NCBI GenBank assembly: GCA_035358815.1
Contig: DAOPQC010000002.1
Coordinates: 373,306-437,305 of the forward strand
Direction: 5' to 3'
From: Thermoanaerobaculales bacterium
Lineage (GTDB): Bacteria; Acidobacteriota; Thermoanaerobaculia; Thermoanaerobaculales; Sulfomarinibacteraceae
DNA length: 64,000 nt
In this document: one piece after another, positions 24,004 to 33,417 of the stretch
How positions within the stretch are numbered: the stretch's first letter is position 1
Layout: every line of letters begins with the position of its first letter
Translations under genes and position numbers: made by a program
The notes under the pieces: model-generated
Seen by the model: the letters and a program-made list of their open reading frames with translations, nothing else
What the model was told of the DNA's origin: nothing
Database searches by the model: none

Positions 24004-27003
24004 TCAGAACTCCATGCGGATGCCGATCTCGTAGCGCCGCGGGTCCCAGTACGAGGTCGGCGCGCCGATCGGCATCAGGACCGGCGAGCTGTCGGCACCG
24101 TAGTACTCGTCGTAGTACGGCAGATTCGGATCGTCGTCCTGGTACACCAGCCCGGTCGCGAACCCGGTCTCGGGATCGGTCTCGGTGGCCTGCCGGAACG
24201 CGGTCGCATTGAAGGCCTCGTCCCACTCCTGGCCGAACAGGTTGTAGACGGTCAGGATGCCCTCGACCTCCATGCCGGCGACCTTGAAGCCCTTGGTCAC
24301 CTGGAGGTCGAGCTGCCACACACCCTTGGTCTCCACGGCCCCGCGCGGGGTGTGGTTGAGGCTGTAGTTGGCGCCGAAGCTGAACCCGTCCGGGCTGGTG
24401 CAGTAGGCCAAGGTCGCCGGGTCGATCCCGAGCGCCGCCATCTGGTCGGCGGTCGACCGCTTGCCGGGGGCAGCGACGAACGCCGAGCAGGTCGAGGTGA
24501 TCGTCTGGTAGCCGGGCGACGACCAGAACGCGTCGTAGCCGATGGTGAAGCGGTACGGCAGGGTGAAGTAGCCGTTCAGCTTGACCCGGTGGTCGCGCTG
24601 GTCGGAGAGCCAGCCGTAGTTGTTGTAGAAGTTGACCGGGTAGTAGTCGCCGTCACCGTACGCGTAGTGGCGCGGGCCGCTCTCGTTGTTGCCCTTCGAC
24701 TCCGAGTAGGTGTAGCTCGCCACCACCTGGCCCCAGCTCCTGCGGGCCTCGAGCTTGAGGATCCCGGCCTGGTAGGTGCGCTCGTAGCCCGCCATGTTGA
24801 CGATCAGCCAGTCGCCGCAGTTGGCGGCCAGGGTCCAGGTCGAGGGGTCGTCCAGGCTCGGCATCTCGCCCTGCCCGTAGGCCCAGGTGTTGCCGATGCA
24901 GGTGTCCTCGATCAGGTCTCCGCTCTCCTTGCTGACGTAGGTGACCTCGAGGGCGATCTGCGGTGCGATCTGGGTCTCGTAGGCCAGGATGAACTGATCC
25001 GAGTACGGCGCCATCAGCTCGCCCAGGCCGGACTCGGTCAGGGTCCTGGCCGGCGACGACAGGGTCTCGCCCCGGTTGTTGATCACCGTCGTCGTGCGGC
25101 CGTCCCAGCCGGTCCAGTCGAAGGCCAGCGCCTGCAGGGAGGCCGGCAGGTCCTCGACCGTGCACCAGTTGCCGCGCGAGGCGTTGCAGTAGTACTCGAG
25201 CGTGCCGTACTCGATGTAGTTCTCGATCGGCACTCCGGACGCAAAGCTCGCGATGTTGAGGGTCGTCGGGTCCATGAAGCGGCCCGCCGACAGCCGGACC
25301 ACGTGCCGCCCGTTGCCCTGGATGTCCCAGGCCGCGCCCAACCGGGGCTGCCAGCGCTCCATGTCGGCGATCTCGGCGTCGAGCGAGTTGTACATCTGGG
25401 TCCGGTCGAGGCGGATGCCGGGCTTCAGGGTCAGCCTGGGGTGGATCCGCCAGCTGTCCTGCAGGAACAGGGTGTAAAGCTCGGCCGAGGTCTCGACCGG
25501 GTCCTTGACGCTGTCCTCCGGGAGCTTGACCTCGATGTAGTTGTTGAAGAAGCCGTCGCCGTTGAGGTCGATCGGGGTCCACGTGGAGCTCGCGTTGCCG
25601 TCGTTGTCGTAGAAGACCGCGCCGCCGTTGTAGTAGTAGCCGTCGCTGTACGCCATGTCCGTGTACTCGAGTCCGCCCTTGAACTCGTGCGAGCCGAGCA
25701 GTTCGTCGACGAACCACGAGGCGTTCGCCCGCACCTCGTCGCGCGGGCGGCCGCTGTCGGTGACTCCCGGGTAGGCGTTGTAGTACAGCAACGTGCTCTC
25801 GTTGTAGTGCGCGCTGACCGTGTCCGGCGCGTCGGTCGAGTAGACCTCGATGTCGCTCTGATAGGTCCCGGCCTGGACATTGAGCAGCCACGACTCCGAC
25901 AGCACCGAGTTGAGCTCGAACTGCCAGAGGTCGGTGTTCTGCTCCTGCGTGCCCCTTGAGGACGCGGTCCAGTTGATGCCGGCGTTGAAGCCCGGGATCT
26001 CGGCCGGGGTGGTCGAGTACTTGCCGATCAGGCGGTTGGCGTCGCTGACCTGCCAGGTCAGCTTGGCTAGCCCCTGCCAGCCCTCCCACTCCCTGGTGAA
26101 GTACCAGGTGGGCTGGTCGCGCTGGGTCAGGATGTACTGGAGCGAGGTGAAGAACCACAGCTTGTCGCGCAGGATCGGGCCGCCGAGGGCGCCCGAGTAC
26201 TGCTCGTTCGACGACTGCTCCTCGTCACGATCGAAGTGGTCGCCGTTCTCGTTCATGTCCTGGTCGCGATAGCGCAGGTCGAGCGAGCCGGAAAAATCGT
26301 TGCCGCCGGACTTGGTCACCAGGTTCACGATGCCGCCGGTGGCCTGGCCGAACTCGGCTTCGAAGCCACCGGTCTGGAAGTTCATCTCCTCGATCGAATC
26401 CATGTTGAACATCGTGGTCCAGGTGCCGGTCACGGAGTCGGTGGTGTTCATGCCGTCGACGAGGTAGGCGTTCTCGCCCTCGGTCGATCCGAACACGTTG
26501 GGGTTCGACGAGCCGGTCACGCCGGCCGCCTGGCCGAGCACCGACTGGTACGAGCGGTTGGCAGTGCCCACCGTCGCCCGCTGCAGGTAGTCCTCGTCCC
26601 ACACCTGGCGGGCGTTGACCTGCGAGGTGTCGACCACCGGCACCTCGGCCAGCACCTCGATCTCGCCCTCGTACGCCTCCGGGACCATCCGGAAGGTCAC
26701 CGACGCGGTGCCGTCAGCCGTGACCCGGACATCGCCCGACTGCGGCCGGAAGCCGGGCAGGACCGCCTCCACCGTGTAGTCGCCAGGCGGCAGCAGGTTG
26801 AAGGCGAAATCGCCGTCCGCGCCCGAGATGGCGGCCTGCGGCCCGCCGATCAGCTGGGCAGACGTGATCTGGACGGTGACGCCGGGCAGGGCCGCGCCAT
26901 CGTTGTCCAAGACCTGCCCTGCCAGCCGTCCCGTGTTCGCAGCATAAGCGGCGGACACGCACAACAGGGCAATACCCACGCTCCACAGAACCCGTCGTGT
27001 CAT
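24004..27003 (-). CDS. TonB-dependent receptor, Oar-like (tandem copy 2)
   Basis: 999 residues with the same plan as copy 1: signal peptide (SAAYAANTG), carboxypeptidase-regulatory-like domain (about 22-105), plug (about 120-235, GENAYLVDGMNTTD, GIVNLVTKSGG) and a barrel ending YEIGIRMEF. There is a strong GAGAGGAGGAATC before the ATG. The segment encoded by 24511-25365 (about residues 547-831) is almost identical at the DNA level to copy 3, while both flanks diverge. That implies recent recombination rather than simple descent. Cysteine pairs in the extracellular loops are kept (YYCNASRGNWC, DTCIGN, ANCGDW). Confidence 0.94.
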   Translation of the reverse strand: MTRRVLWSVGIALLCVSAAYAANTGRLAGQVLDNDGAALPGVTVQITSAQLIGGPQAAISGADGDFAFNLLPPGDYTVEAVLPGFRPQSGDVRVTADGTASVTFRMVPEAYEGEIEVLAEVPVVDTSQVNARQVWDEDYLQRATVGTANRSYQSVLGQAAGVTGSSNPNVFGSTEGENAYLVDGMNTTDSVTGTWTTMFNMDSIEEMNFQTGGFEAEFGQATGGIVNLVTKSGGNDFSGSLDLRYRDQDMNENGDHFDRDEEQSSNEQYSGALGGPILRDKLWFFTSLQYILTQRDQPTWYFTREWEGWQGLAKLTWQVSDANRLIGKYSTTPAEIPGFNAGINWTASSRGTQEQNTDLWQFELNSVLSESWLLNVQAGTYQSDIEVYSTDAPDTVSAHYNESTLLYYNAYPGVTDSGRPRDEVRANASWFVDELLGSHEFKGGLEYTDMAYSDGYYYNGGAVFYDNDGNASSTWTPIDLNGDGFFNNYIEVKLPEDSVKDPVETSAELYTLFLQDSWRIHPRLTLKPGIRLDRTQMYNSLDAEIADMERWQPRLGAAWDIQGNGRHVVRLSAGRFMDPTTLNIASFASGVPIENYIEYGTLEYYCNASRGNWCTVEDLPASLQALAFDWTGWDGRTTTVINNRGETLSSPARTLTESGLGELMAPYSDQFILAYETQIAPQIALEVTYVSKESGDLIEDTCIGNTWAYGQGEMPSLDDPSTWTLAANCGDWLIVNMAGYERTYQAGILKLEARRSWGQVVASYTYSESKGNNESGPRHYAYGDGDYYPVNFYNNYGWLSDQRDHRVKLNGYFTLPYRFTIGYDAFWSSPGYQTITSTCSAFVAAPGKRSTADQMAALGIDPATLAYCTSPDGFSFGANYSLNHTPRGAVETKGVWQLDLQVTKGFKVAGMEVEGILTVYNLFGQEWDEAFNATAFRQATETDPETGFATGLVYQDDDPNLPYYDEYYGADSSPVLMPIGAPTSYWDPRRYEIGIRMEF
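24511..25365. repeat. Near-identical 855-bp tract shared with 28060-28914
   Basis: By eye alignment at an offset of 3549 bp, the only mismatch inside the tract is at 25341 (A) versus 28890 (C). Just outside, the two genes differ at several positions within 30 bp (for example 24510, and from 25366 onward). Identity includes synonymous positions. Confidence 0.9.
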
Positions 27004-27071
27004 GATTCCTCCTCTCGATTCGATAAAGGCGAACCCGCGGGCTCACACCCGAGGGTGATCATCCGGCGGGC

Positions 27072-27077
27072 AGTATA
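27072..27077 (-). promoter_or_regulatory. -10-like element of receptor gene 2
   Basis: TATACT in GGTATACTGCC on the minus strand, 69 nt before the ATG. It matches the position of the same element before the other two receptor genes. Confidence 0.45.
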
Positions 27078-27495
27078 CCTTGAGAGGCACGGACCGAGGC
27101 CTTACCTGAGACTCGCTCTCGTAAACGCCGCTTTGCGCTGATTCTGTTGCCGCCGCTCCAGCCGGTGTGTCGGCTGCCGGCTTCTCACCCGGGCAACGGC
27201 TCCCGGGTGCGAGCTGCCGACAACGCCGCGACAGGCGAGCCATCGGACCCCGCTTCGCCCGCGGCCCCCGCTGTCGGTACGGGTAGACATCGGGCAGCCA
27301 TGACACGCGACGTCACGCTGCCCCGATCCGCACAGCGCATCCCGAGCGACTACCCGGCCAGCCGCCACCGTCGACGACCGCGTCGGGAGCGCGGACGCGG
27401 GTCACCCTCCATCGCAGAGGCTGCGTCCGAACCGGAAGCTCCGGGGGAGGTCGGGGTGGACGCCCCATTCCGTGTCCCCTGACCCCTGTCCCCTC
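27078..27495. other. Intergenic region between receptor genes 2 and 3
   Basis: No convincing gene. It holds a perfect 8-bp hairpin CACCCGGG / CCCGGGTG (27186-27193 with 27202-27209). Near the right end are a weak GGAAGC-type remnant and a C-rich TGTCCCCTGACCCCTGTCCCC run (27469-27494), a decayed form of the composite repeats seen elsewhere. Confidence 0.5.
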
Positions 27496-27496
27496 A

Positions 27497-27529
27497 AGAA
27501 AAAACGGCCCGCGCCGGGGCGCGGGCCGT
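27497..27529 (-). terminator. Intrinsic terminator of receptor gene 3
   Basis: A perfect 11-bp stem ACGGCCCGCGC / GCGCGGGCCGT (27504-27514 with 27519-27529) with loop CGGG and a U-rich tract on the minus strand. Compared with the other two terminators the stem has GGCC in place of GACC with a compensating change. Confidence 0.87.
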
Positions 27530-27552
27530 CGAGGGAATCGAAAAGGATCGGA

Positions 27553-30552
27553 TCAGAACTCCATGCGGATACCGATCTCGTACCGCCGCGGGTCCCAGTA
27601 GGACGTCACCGCGCCGATCGGCATCAGGACCGGCGAGTCGTCGGCACCGTAGTACTCGTCGTAGTACGGGGCGTTGGGATCGTCGTCCTGGTACACCAGC
27701 CCGGACGTGAACCCGGTATCGGGATTGGTCTCGGTGGCCTGCCGGAACGCGGTCGCGTTGAAGGAGTTGTCGAACTCCTGTCCGAACAGGTTGTAGATGG
27801 TCAGGATGCCCTCGAGCTCCATGCCGGCAACCATGAAGCCCTTGGTCACCTGGAGGTCGAGCTGCCACACGCTCTTGGTCTCGAGAGCGCCGCGCGGGGT
27901 GTGGTTGAGGGTGTAGTTGGCGCCGAAGCTGAACCCGTCCGGGGTCGTGCAGTAGGCCAGCGTCGCGGGGTCAATCCCGAGCGCCGCCATCTGGTCGGCG
28001 GTCGACCGCTTGCCGGGGGCGGCGACGAACGCGGAGCAAGTCGACGTGATCGTCTGGTGGCCGGGCGACGACCAGAACGCGTCGTAGCCGATGGTGAAGC
28101 GGTACGGCAGGGTGAAGTAGCCGTTCAGCTTGACCCGGTGGTCGCGCTGGTCGGAGAGCCAGCCGTAGTTGTTGTAGAAGTTGACCGGGTAGTAGTCGCC
28201 GTCACCGTACGCGTAGTGGCGCGGGCCGCTCTCGTTGTTGCCCTTCGACTCCGAGTAGGTGTAGCTCGCCACCACCTGGCCCCAGCTCCTGCGGGCCTCG
28301 AGCTTGAGGATCCCGGCCTGGTAGGTGCGCTCGTAGCCCGCCATGTTGACGATCAGCCAGTCGCCGCAGTTGGCGGCCAGGGTCCAGGTCGAGGGGTCGT
28401 CCAGGCTCGGCATCTCGCCCTGCCCGTAGGCCCAGGTGTTGCCGATGCAGGTGTCCTCGATCAGGTCTCCGCTCTCCTTGCTGACGTAGGTGACCTCGAG
28501 GGCGATCTGCGGTGCGATCTGGGTCTCGTAGGCCAGGATGAACTGATCCGAGTACGGCGCCATCAGCTCGCCCAGGCCGGACTCGGTCAGGGTCCTGGCC
28601 GGCGACGACAGGGTCTCGCCCCGGTTGTTGATCACCGTCGTCGTGCGGCCGTCCCAGCCGGTCCAGTCGAAGGCCAGCGCCTGCAGGGAGGCCGGCAGGT
28701 CCTCGACCGTGCACCAGTTGCCGCGCGAGGCGTTGCAGTAGTACTCGAGCGTGCCGTACTCGATGTAGTTCTCGATCGGCACTCCGGACGCAAAGCTCGC
28801 GATGTTGAGGGTCGTCGGGTCCATGAAGCGGCCCGCCGACAGCCGGACCACGTGCCGCCCGTTGCCCTGGATGTCCCAGGCCGCGCCCACCCGGGGCTGC
28901 CAGCGCTCCATGTCCGAGATCTCCGCATCCAGAGCGTTGTACATCAGGGTCTTGTCGAGGCGGACGCCCGGCTTGAGGGTCAGGTTGGGGTGGATCCGCC
29001 AGCTGTCCTGCAGGAACACGGTGTACAGCTCGGCGGAGGTCCGCACCGACTGCTTGGCCGTCTCCTCCGGGATTTTGACCTCGATGTAGTTGTTGAAGAA
29101 GCCGTCGCCGTTGAGGTCTCGCGGAGTCCACGAGGAGCTCGCGTTGCCGTCGTTGTCGTAGAAGATCGCGCCGCCCGGGTAGTAGGAGCCGCTGTCGAAC
29201 GCCATCTCGGAGTACTCGAGGCCGCCCTTGAACTCGTGCGAGCCGAGCAGTTCGTCGACGAACCACGAGGCGTTCGCCCGCACCTCGTCGCGCGGGCGCT
29301 TGTCGCTGTTGTTGTACGGGTAGGCGTTGTACCACAGCAGCGTGCTGTCGTTGTAGTGGCCGCTGACGGTGTCCGGCTGATCGGTCGAGTAGCGCTTCAG
29401 GAACCCGTTCGACGTCCCGAGCTGGACGTTGAGCAGCCACGACTCCGACAGCACCGAGTTGAGCTCAAACTGCCAGATGTCACCGCCCTGCTCCTGGGTG
29501 GCCTTGGCCGAGTCGGTGTAGGTGATGCCGGCGTTGACGCCGGGGATGTCCGCCGGGTCGGTCGAGTACTTGCCGATCAGGCGATTGGCGTCGCTGAGCT
29601 GCCAGGTCAGCTTTGCCAGGCCCTGCCAGCCCTCCCAGTCGTAGGGGAAGTACCAGGTCGGCTCGTCGGAGATGCTCTTGATGTACTGCAACGACGTGAA
29701 GAACCACAGCTTGTCGCGCAGGATCGGGCCGCCGAGGGCGCCCGAGTACTGCTCGTTCGACGACTCTTCCTGGTCGCGGTTGAAGTGGTCGCCGTTCTCG
29801 GTCATGCTCTGGTCGCGGTAGCGGATGTCGAGCGAGCCCGAGAACTCGTTGCCGCCGGACTTGGTCACCAGGTTCACGATGCCGCCGGTCGCCTGGCCGA
29901 ACTCGGCCTCGAAGCCGCCGGTCTGGAAGTTCATCTCCTCGATCGAGTCCATGTTGAACATCGTCGCCCAGGTGCCGGTCACCGTGTCGGTGGTGTTCAT
30001 GCCGTCGATCAGGTAGGCGTTCTCGCCCTCGGTCGACCCGAAGACGTTGGGGTTCGAGCCTCCGGTGACGCCGGCCGCCTGGCCGAGCACCGACTGGTAC
30101 GAGCGGTTGGCGGTGCCCACCGTCGCCCGCTGCAGGTAGTCCTCGTCCCAGACCTGGCGGGCGTTGACCTGCGAGGTGTCGACCACCGGCACCTCGGCCA
30201 GCACCTCGATCTCGCCCTCGTACGCCTCCGGGACCATCCGGAAGGTCACCGACGCCGTGCCGTCAGCCGACACCCGCACCTCCCCCGACTGCGGCCGGAA
30301 GCCGGGCAGGACCGCCTCCACCGTGTAGTCGCCGGGCGGCAGCAGGTTGAAGGCGAACTCGCCGTCCACGCCCGACACCGCCGCCTGCGGCCCGCCGATC
30401 AACTGGGCGGACGTGATTTGAACGGTGACGCCGGGCAAGGCCGCGCCGTCATTGTCCAAGACCTGCCCTGCCAGCCGTCCCGTGTTCGCAGCATAAACGG
30501 CGGACACGCACAGCAGGGCAATACCCAAACCGAAGAAAACGCGTCGTACCAT
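27553..30552 (-). CDS. TonB-dependent receptor, Oar-like (tandem copy 3)
   Basis: 999 residues, same domain order as copies 1 and 2: signal peptide (VSAVYAANTG), carboxypeptidase-regulatory-like domain, plug (GENAYLIDGMNTTD, GIVNLVTKSGG) and a barrel ending YEIGIRMEF. The ATG follows GAGAGGAGGGATT. Differences from copy 2 cluster in barrel segments at about residues 260-545 and after about 832, likely ligand-contact loops, whereas about 547-831 is virtually identical. Three receptors with variable outer loops suggest recognition of related but different substrates. Confidence 0.94.
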   Translation of the reverse strand: MVRRVFFGLGIALLCVSAVYAANTGRLAGQVLDNDGAALPGVTVQITSAQLIGGPQAAVSGVDGEFAFNLLPPGDYTVEAVLPGFRPQSGEVRVSADGTASVTFRMVPEAYEGEIEVLAEVPVVDTSQVNARQVWDEDYLQRATVGTANRSYQSVLGQAAGVTGGSNPNVFGSTEGENAYLIDGMNTTDTVTGTWATMFNMDSIEEMNFQTGGFEAEFGQATGGIVNLVTKSGGNEFSGSLDIRYRDQSMTENGDHFNRDQEESSNEQYSGALGGPILRDKLWFFTSLQYIKSISDEPTWYFPYDWEGWQGLAKLTWQLSDANRLIGKYSTDPADIPGVNAGITYTDSAKATQEQGGDIWQFELNSVLSESWLLNVQLGTSNGFLKRYSTDQPDTVSGHYNDSTLLWYNAYPYNNSDKRPRDEVRANASWFVDELLGSHEFKGGLEYSEMAFDSGSYYPGGAIFYDNDGNASSSWTPRDLNGDGFFNNYIEVKIPEETAKQSVRTSAELYTVFLQDSWRIHPNLTLKPGVRLDKTLMYNALDAEISDMERWQPRVGAAWDIQGNGRHVVRLSAGRFMDPTTLNIASFASGVPIENYIEYGTLEYYCNASRGNWCTVEDLPASLQALAFDWTGWDGRTTTVINNRGETLSSPARTLTESGLGELMAPYSDQFILAYETQIAPQIALEVTYVSKESGDLIEDTCIGNTWAYGQGEMPSLDDPSTWTLAANCGDWLIVNMAGYERTYQAGILKLEARRSWGQVVASYTYSESKGNNESGPRHYAYGDGDYYPVNFYNNYGWLSDQRDHRVKLNGYFTLPYRFTIGYDAFWSSPGHQTITSTCSAFVAAPGKRSTADQMAALGIDPATLAYCTTPDGFSFGANYTLNHTPRGALETKSVWQLDLQVTKGFMVAGMELEGILTIYNLFGQEFDNSFNATAFRQATETNPDTGFTSGLVYQDDDPNAPYYDEYYGADDSPVLMPIGAVTSYWDPRRYEIGIRMEF
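28060..28914. repeat. Near-identical 855-bp tract shared with 24511-25365
   Basis: Partner of the tract in receptor gene 2. One mismatch (28890) was found over 855 bp, with abrupt loss of identity at both ends. It may record gene conversion, or an assembly artefact if the genome is metagenome-derived. Confidence 0.9.
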
Positions 30553-30626
30553 AATCCCTCCTCTCGAAAGAGCAAGCCGGCCATTTCACGAGTAAGGACC
30601 CGTGGATGAACGACTTTGCCGCACAG

Positions 30627-30632
30627 ATTATA
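30627..30632 (-). promoter_or_regulatory. -10-like element of receptor gene 3
   Basis: A perfect TATAAT (GGGGGTATAATCT) on the minus strand, 75 nt before the ATG. It is the best of the three receptor promoter-like elements. The 240-bp divergent gap also has to serve the rubrerythrin gene on the plus strand. Confidence 0.55.
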
Positions 30633-30795
30633 CCCCCATTTCGAGTCCATCGACGGCTGGAAGCCCACGCCCGAATCGCACCTCCAATCCGGTGCCGCTT
30701 GACAGACACCCTCCGCTTGGCGACAGTTTCTCGGGATGCCCGGGAGCGGCGGGCCCTTGCCGTCCGCGCTCGCTCCCGGAGCCCCGGAGGACCTC

Positions 30796-31284
30796 ATGGC
30801 ACTGCAGGTTGATTTCTCCCGGCTCGACGAGCAGGACGTCCTCGACCTCGCGATCCAGGTCGAGCAGGAGGCGGAGGACAGCTACCTCCAGCTCGCAGAC
30901 TGGGTGGGCAGCGACGGCAACCGGGAGGCGTCGGAGTTCTTCGCGAGGATGGCAGGGTTCGAGGCCCGGCACCGCGAGCGGATCGCCGCTCGCCGCAAGG
31001 AGCTGTTCGGCGACGCGCCGCCGCGACACTCCGTGAAGGCGGCCTGGGAGGTCGAGCAGCTGGACTATGCCAGGATCGGCAAGTCGGTCGACCTCAAGCT
31101 CGCCTTCGGGCTGGCGATGGACGCAGAGCGGCGGGCGGGCGAGTACTACCGGGAGGCGCTCTCCTACGCCGGCGATCCCGCCGTCATCGAGCTCTTCGAG
31201 TCGCTGGCCAAGGCGGAGGACGATCACCTGCGGATGCTCCGCAACCAGCGCGCCCGGGCCTTCGGGGGCGTCAGCGAGGACTGA
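30796..31284 (+). CDS. Rubrerythrin/ferritin-like diiron protein
   Basis: 162 residues from an ATG with CGGAGG six bases upstream. It is a four-helix bundle with diiron ligand pattern: Glu in VEQEAEDSY (about 23-30), E-x2-H in FEARHRER (56-59), Glu in DAERRAGEYY (about 111) and E-x2-H in EDDHLRML (141-144). No rubredoxin-like Cys4 domain is attached, so it is a rubrerythrin-core or erythrin-like protein. Such proteins detoxify peroxide or handle iron. It stands alone and divergent from receptor gene 3. Confidence 0.85.
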   Translation: MALQVDFSRLDEQDVLDLAIQVEQEAEDSYLQLADWVGSDGNREASEFFARMAGFEARHRERIAARRKELFGDAPPRHSVKAAWEVEQLDYARIGKSVDLKLAFGLAMDAERRAGEYYREALSYAGDPAVIELFESLAKAEDDHLRMLRNQRARAFGGVSED

Positions 31285-31406
31285 CCGGGCGCGCGAACGG
31301 CGTCGCCGCGCCGCCGCGGCCGAGGCCGAGCCACCGGAGCGAGCCACTCCTCCCACCCTCGGTTCTACGGAGGGCGCCCGCCCCAGGTTGCCTGTTTTAG
31401 GGCAAG

Positions 31407-33293
31407 CTACGACCCGTCGGCCGGCATCTCCCATTCGCCCAACGTGACCGCCTGCGAGGCCTCGATCCCCGACACCTCGTCGCGCACGCTGACCGCGATG
31501 CGCCGGGTGTCCTCGCGCATCAGCAGACGAATCCTCTGGACGGCGATGGCGTCCTCCGAGTAACGGTCCGACGGGATCGTCAGGCGAAGCCGGACCAGAT
31601 GGGCCGGCGCGGTGTTCCCCTCGCCGTCGAGCACCGCCACCGCCACCAGGATCTGCCCGATGTGGCGATCCGCGTCCGGCACCAGCACCAGCCGGTCCAC
31701 CGGCATCGCGAGCTGGATCGGCTGGACGAAGCGCTTGCCGTCGGTGGGTTCGGGCTCCTCGAGCGACACCTGCAGGCCGAGATCGTTGCCGCCGATGTCG
31801 AGCCTCAGCCTGGCGACCGCGAGGTCGGCGAGCCGCTGCGGCTCGGTGCGGTCGAGAACCTGATCGTGGTGGCGCACTCGCATGCCGTCCCCACGCACCC
31901 GGATGTTGACATCGTGGCGCCTGCCGTCGGGCGGCCCGTCGCGCCGGTAGCCCAGGTAGTAGTAGGTCGCGACCTGGTCGGCGAGCGTGTCGACCACCCG
32001 GTCCACGTCGCGGGTGTTCCCGAACATCGAGCCGCCGGTCGCGACCGCCACGTACTCCGCGCCCTCGGTGAGGTCGCGGATGTCGGCGAGGTTCGCGCCG
32101 GGGGTCCAGGCGCCGCCCCCCACGCTTTCGGAGAGGAGGACCGAGACCGCGCTCGGCGGGGTGAAGTCGGCGGTGGCGAGCTCGCGATCGCGGTCGCTCG
32201 CATCGATGATGTAAAACGTGGCGCCGGATGCCTGAGCGGATGCCGCGAGCGCCGCGAACTCCCGGTCCAGCTTGACCTCCTCGCCCCACATGGCCGGCTC
32301 GATGACCGGCATGACCGACGCCAGCGGCTGCATCCTGCTGTACCAGACGTTGTAGACGTCGAGCATCGGCCGCATCGCCAGGTCCTCGCCCACCCACACC
32401 ACCGCCTTGCGGCCCTCGATCCCGGCCACCGCGCGCAGCAGCTCGTCGGCCACCCGCAACGACTGCCGGATCCGCTCGTACTCGCGCTGGCGGACGTTGT
32501 TGATCTCGGTCAGCAGCCGCTGCGCAACGGCCTTCGAGTAGGAGAGCTCGGAGGACGGCAGCTGGCCGCCCTCTTGGTTGGCGTTTCCGCCCGCCCGCTG
32601 CGAGCTGCGGTAGATCTCCTCGTTGTAGACCGAGCGCTTGAGGTAGCGCTTGCTCTTCTTCAGGGCATCGCCGGCGGACGGCATCTCGGCGACGCCGCGC
32701 AGCGCGGCCTTGAGGCCGGGACCGTTGGAGGTGAAGGGCTTGACGACCTCCAGCGAGCCGGTGTTGAGGGCGATCAGGAAGGAGTCGCTCTGCTCGATCC
32801 CCTCCTCGACGAACGACTCCAACGACCTCAGCACCTCCCTCCGGGTCCTGCGCTCGAGGCTCTCGTTGTCGAACAGCAAGGCCACGTAGCGTCCCTTGTG
32901 CGCCGTGGCCGGCGGCGTCTCCTCGCCCCCTGCCTGCTCGACCGCGGCATCGACCGGGACCAGCTCCCGCCGGTCGATCGCCTCGAAGTTGGTGATCGTC
33001 ACCGGCGCGCCGTCTTCGAAGACCTCGAAGTCCTCGGGCGCGAGCCCCTGGACCGGCGCACCCTTGGAGTCCACGACCGTCACGAAGAGGTTGATGAGGC
33101 TGACATCGAGCTCTCCCCGGAAGGCGGGAAGCGCGCCGGGCTCGTCCGCCGGCTCGAAGGACACCGGGGCCCCGCCTGCCGGAGCGCCGCCATCGGCCTG
33201 CTGGGCGGAGGCGGGCCACACCACGGCCATCGCGAGCACGGCCAGACCCGCCCCAGCCAACCTTCGGCTCAGCACGCGCGCCTCCCCGGCCAT
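31407..33293 (-). CDS. Exported VWFA-related domain protein (Acidobacteriota type)
   Basis: 628 residues with a signal peptide (about 1-31, PASAQ). The segment LINLFVTVVDSKGAPVQGLAPEDFEVFEDG (split here as a run of family positions about 64-93) and NFEAIDRR are hallmarks of the Acidobacteria VWFA-related family. The von Willebrand A-like domain begins near GRYVALLFDNESLERR (about 130) with a degenerate metal site. A C-terminal beta-rich region follows. Members are secreted or periplasmic and their function is not known. The family strongly supports an Acidobacteriota host. The start at 33293 is chosen because it precedes the signal peptide; the longer frame to 33443 overlaps the divergent gene's promoter. 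Confidence 0.82.
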   Translation of the reverse strand: MAGEARVLSRRLAGAGLAVLAMAVVWPASAQQADGGAPAGGAPVSFEPADEPGALPAFRGELDVSLINLFVTVVDSKGAPVQGLAPEDFEVFEDGAPVTITNFEAIDRRELVPVDAAVEQAGGEETPPATAHKGRYVALLFDNESLERRTRREVLRSLESFVEEGIEQSDSFLIALNTGSLEVVKPFTSNGPGLKAALRGVAEMPSAGDALKKSKRYLKRSVYNEEIYRSSQRAGGNANQEGGQLPSSELSYSKAVAQRLLTEINNVRQREYERIRQSLRVADELLRAVAGIEGRKAVVWVGEDLAMRPMLDVYNVWYSRMQPLASVMPVIEPAMWGEEVKLDREFAALAASAQASGATFYIIDASDRDRELATADFTPPSAVSVLLSESVGGGAWTPGANLADIRDLTEGAEYVAVATGGSMFGNTRDVDRVVDTLADQVATYYYLGYRRDGPPDGRRHDVNIRVRGDGMRVRHHDQVLDRTEPQRLADLAVARLRLDIGGNDLGLQVSLEEPEPTDGKRFVQPIQLAMPVDRLVLVPDADRHIGQILVAVAVLDGEGNTAPAHLVRLRLTIPSDRYSEDAIAVQRIRLLMREDTRRIAVSVRDEVSGIEASQAVTLGEWEMPADGS

Positions 33294-33417
33294 CCGTACA
33301 GTCGAGACATACGGCGGCACCCCGCAGCAGGTTCGCACGATGTCCAACCCGGCGGTGGGCCGATTCGTTCCCGCGGCCGGGGCGCTCCCGGCGGTGGCGT
33401 ACAATCCGCCGCGACGA

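Noticed and set aside
27472..30609. Plus-strand open frame of about 1045 codons opposite receptor gene 3, and a similar one at 24352-25959 opposite gene 2
   Set aside because: They are antisense to well-supported TonB receptors, their Val/Arg/Asp-rich translation has no domain, and the similarity between them only reflects the duplicated genes on the other strand.
31407..31420. Possible additional DGFESGD-type tail on the VWFA-related protein
   Set aside because: Its C-terminus is LGEWEMPADGS, which does not match the motif.
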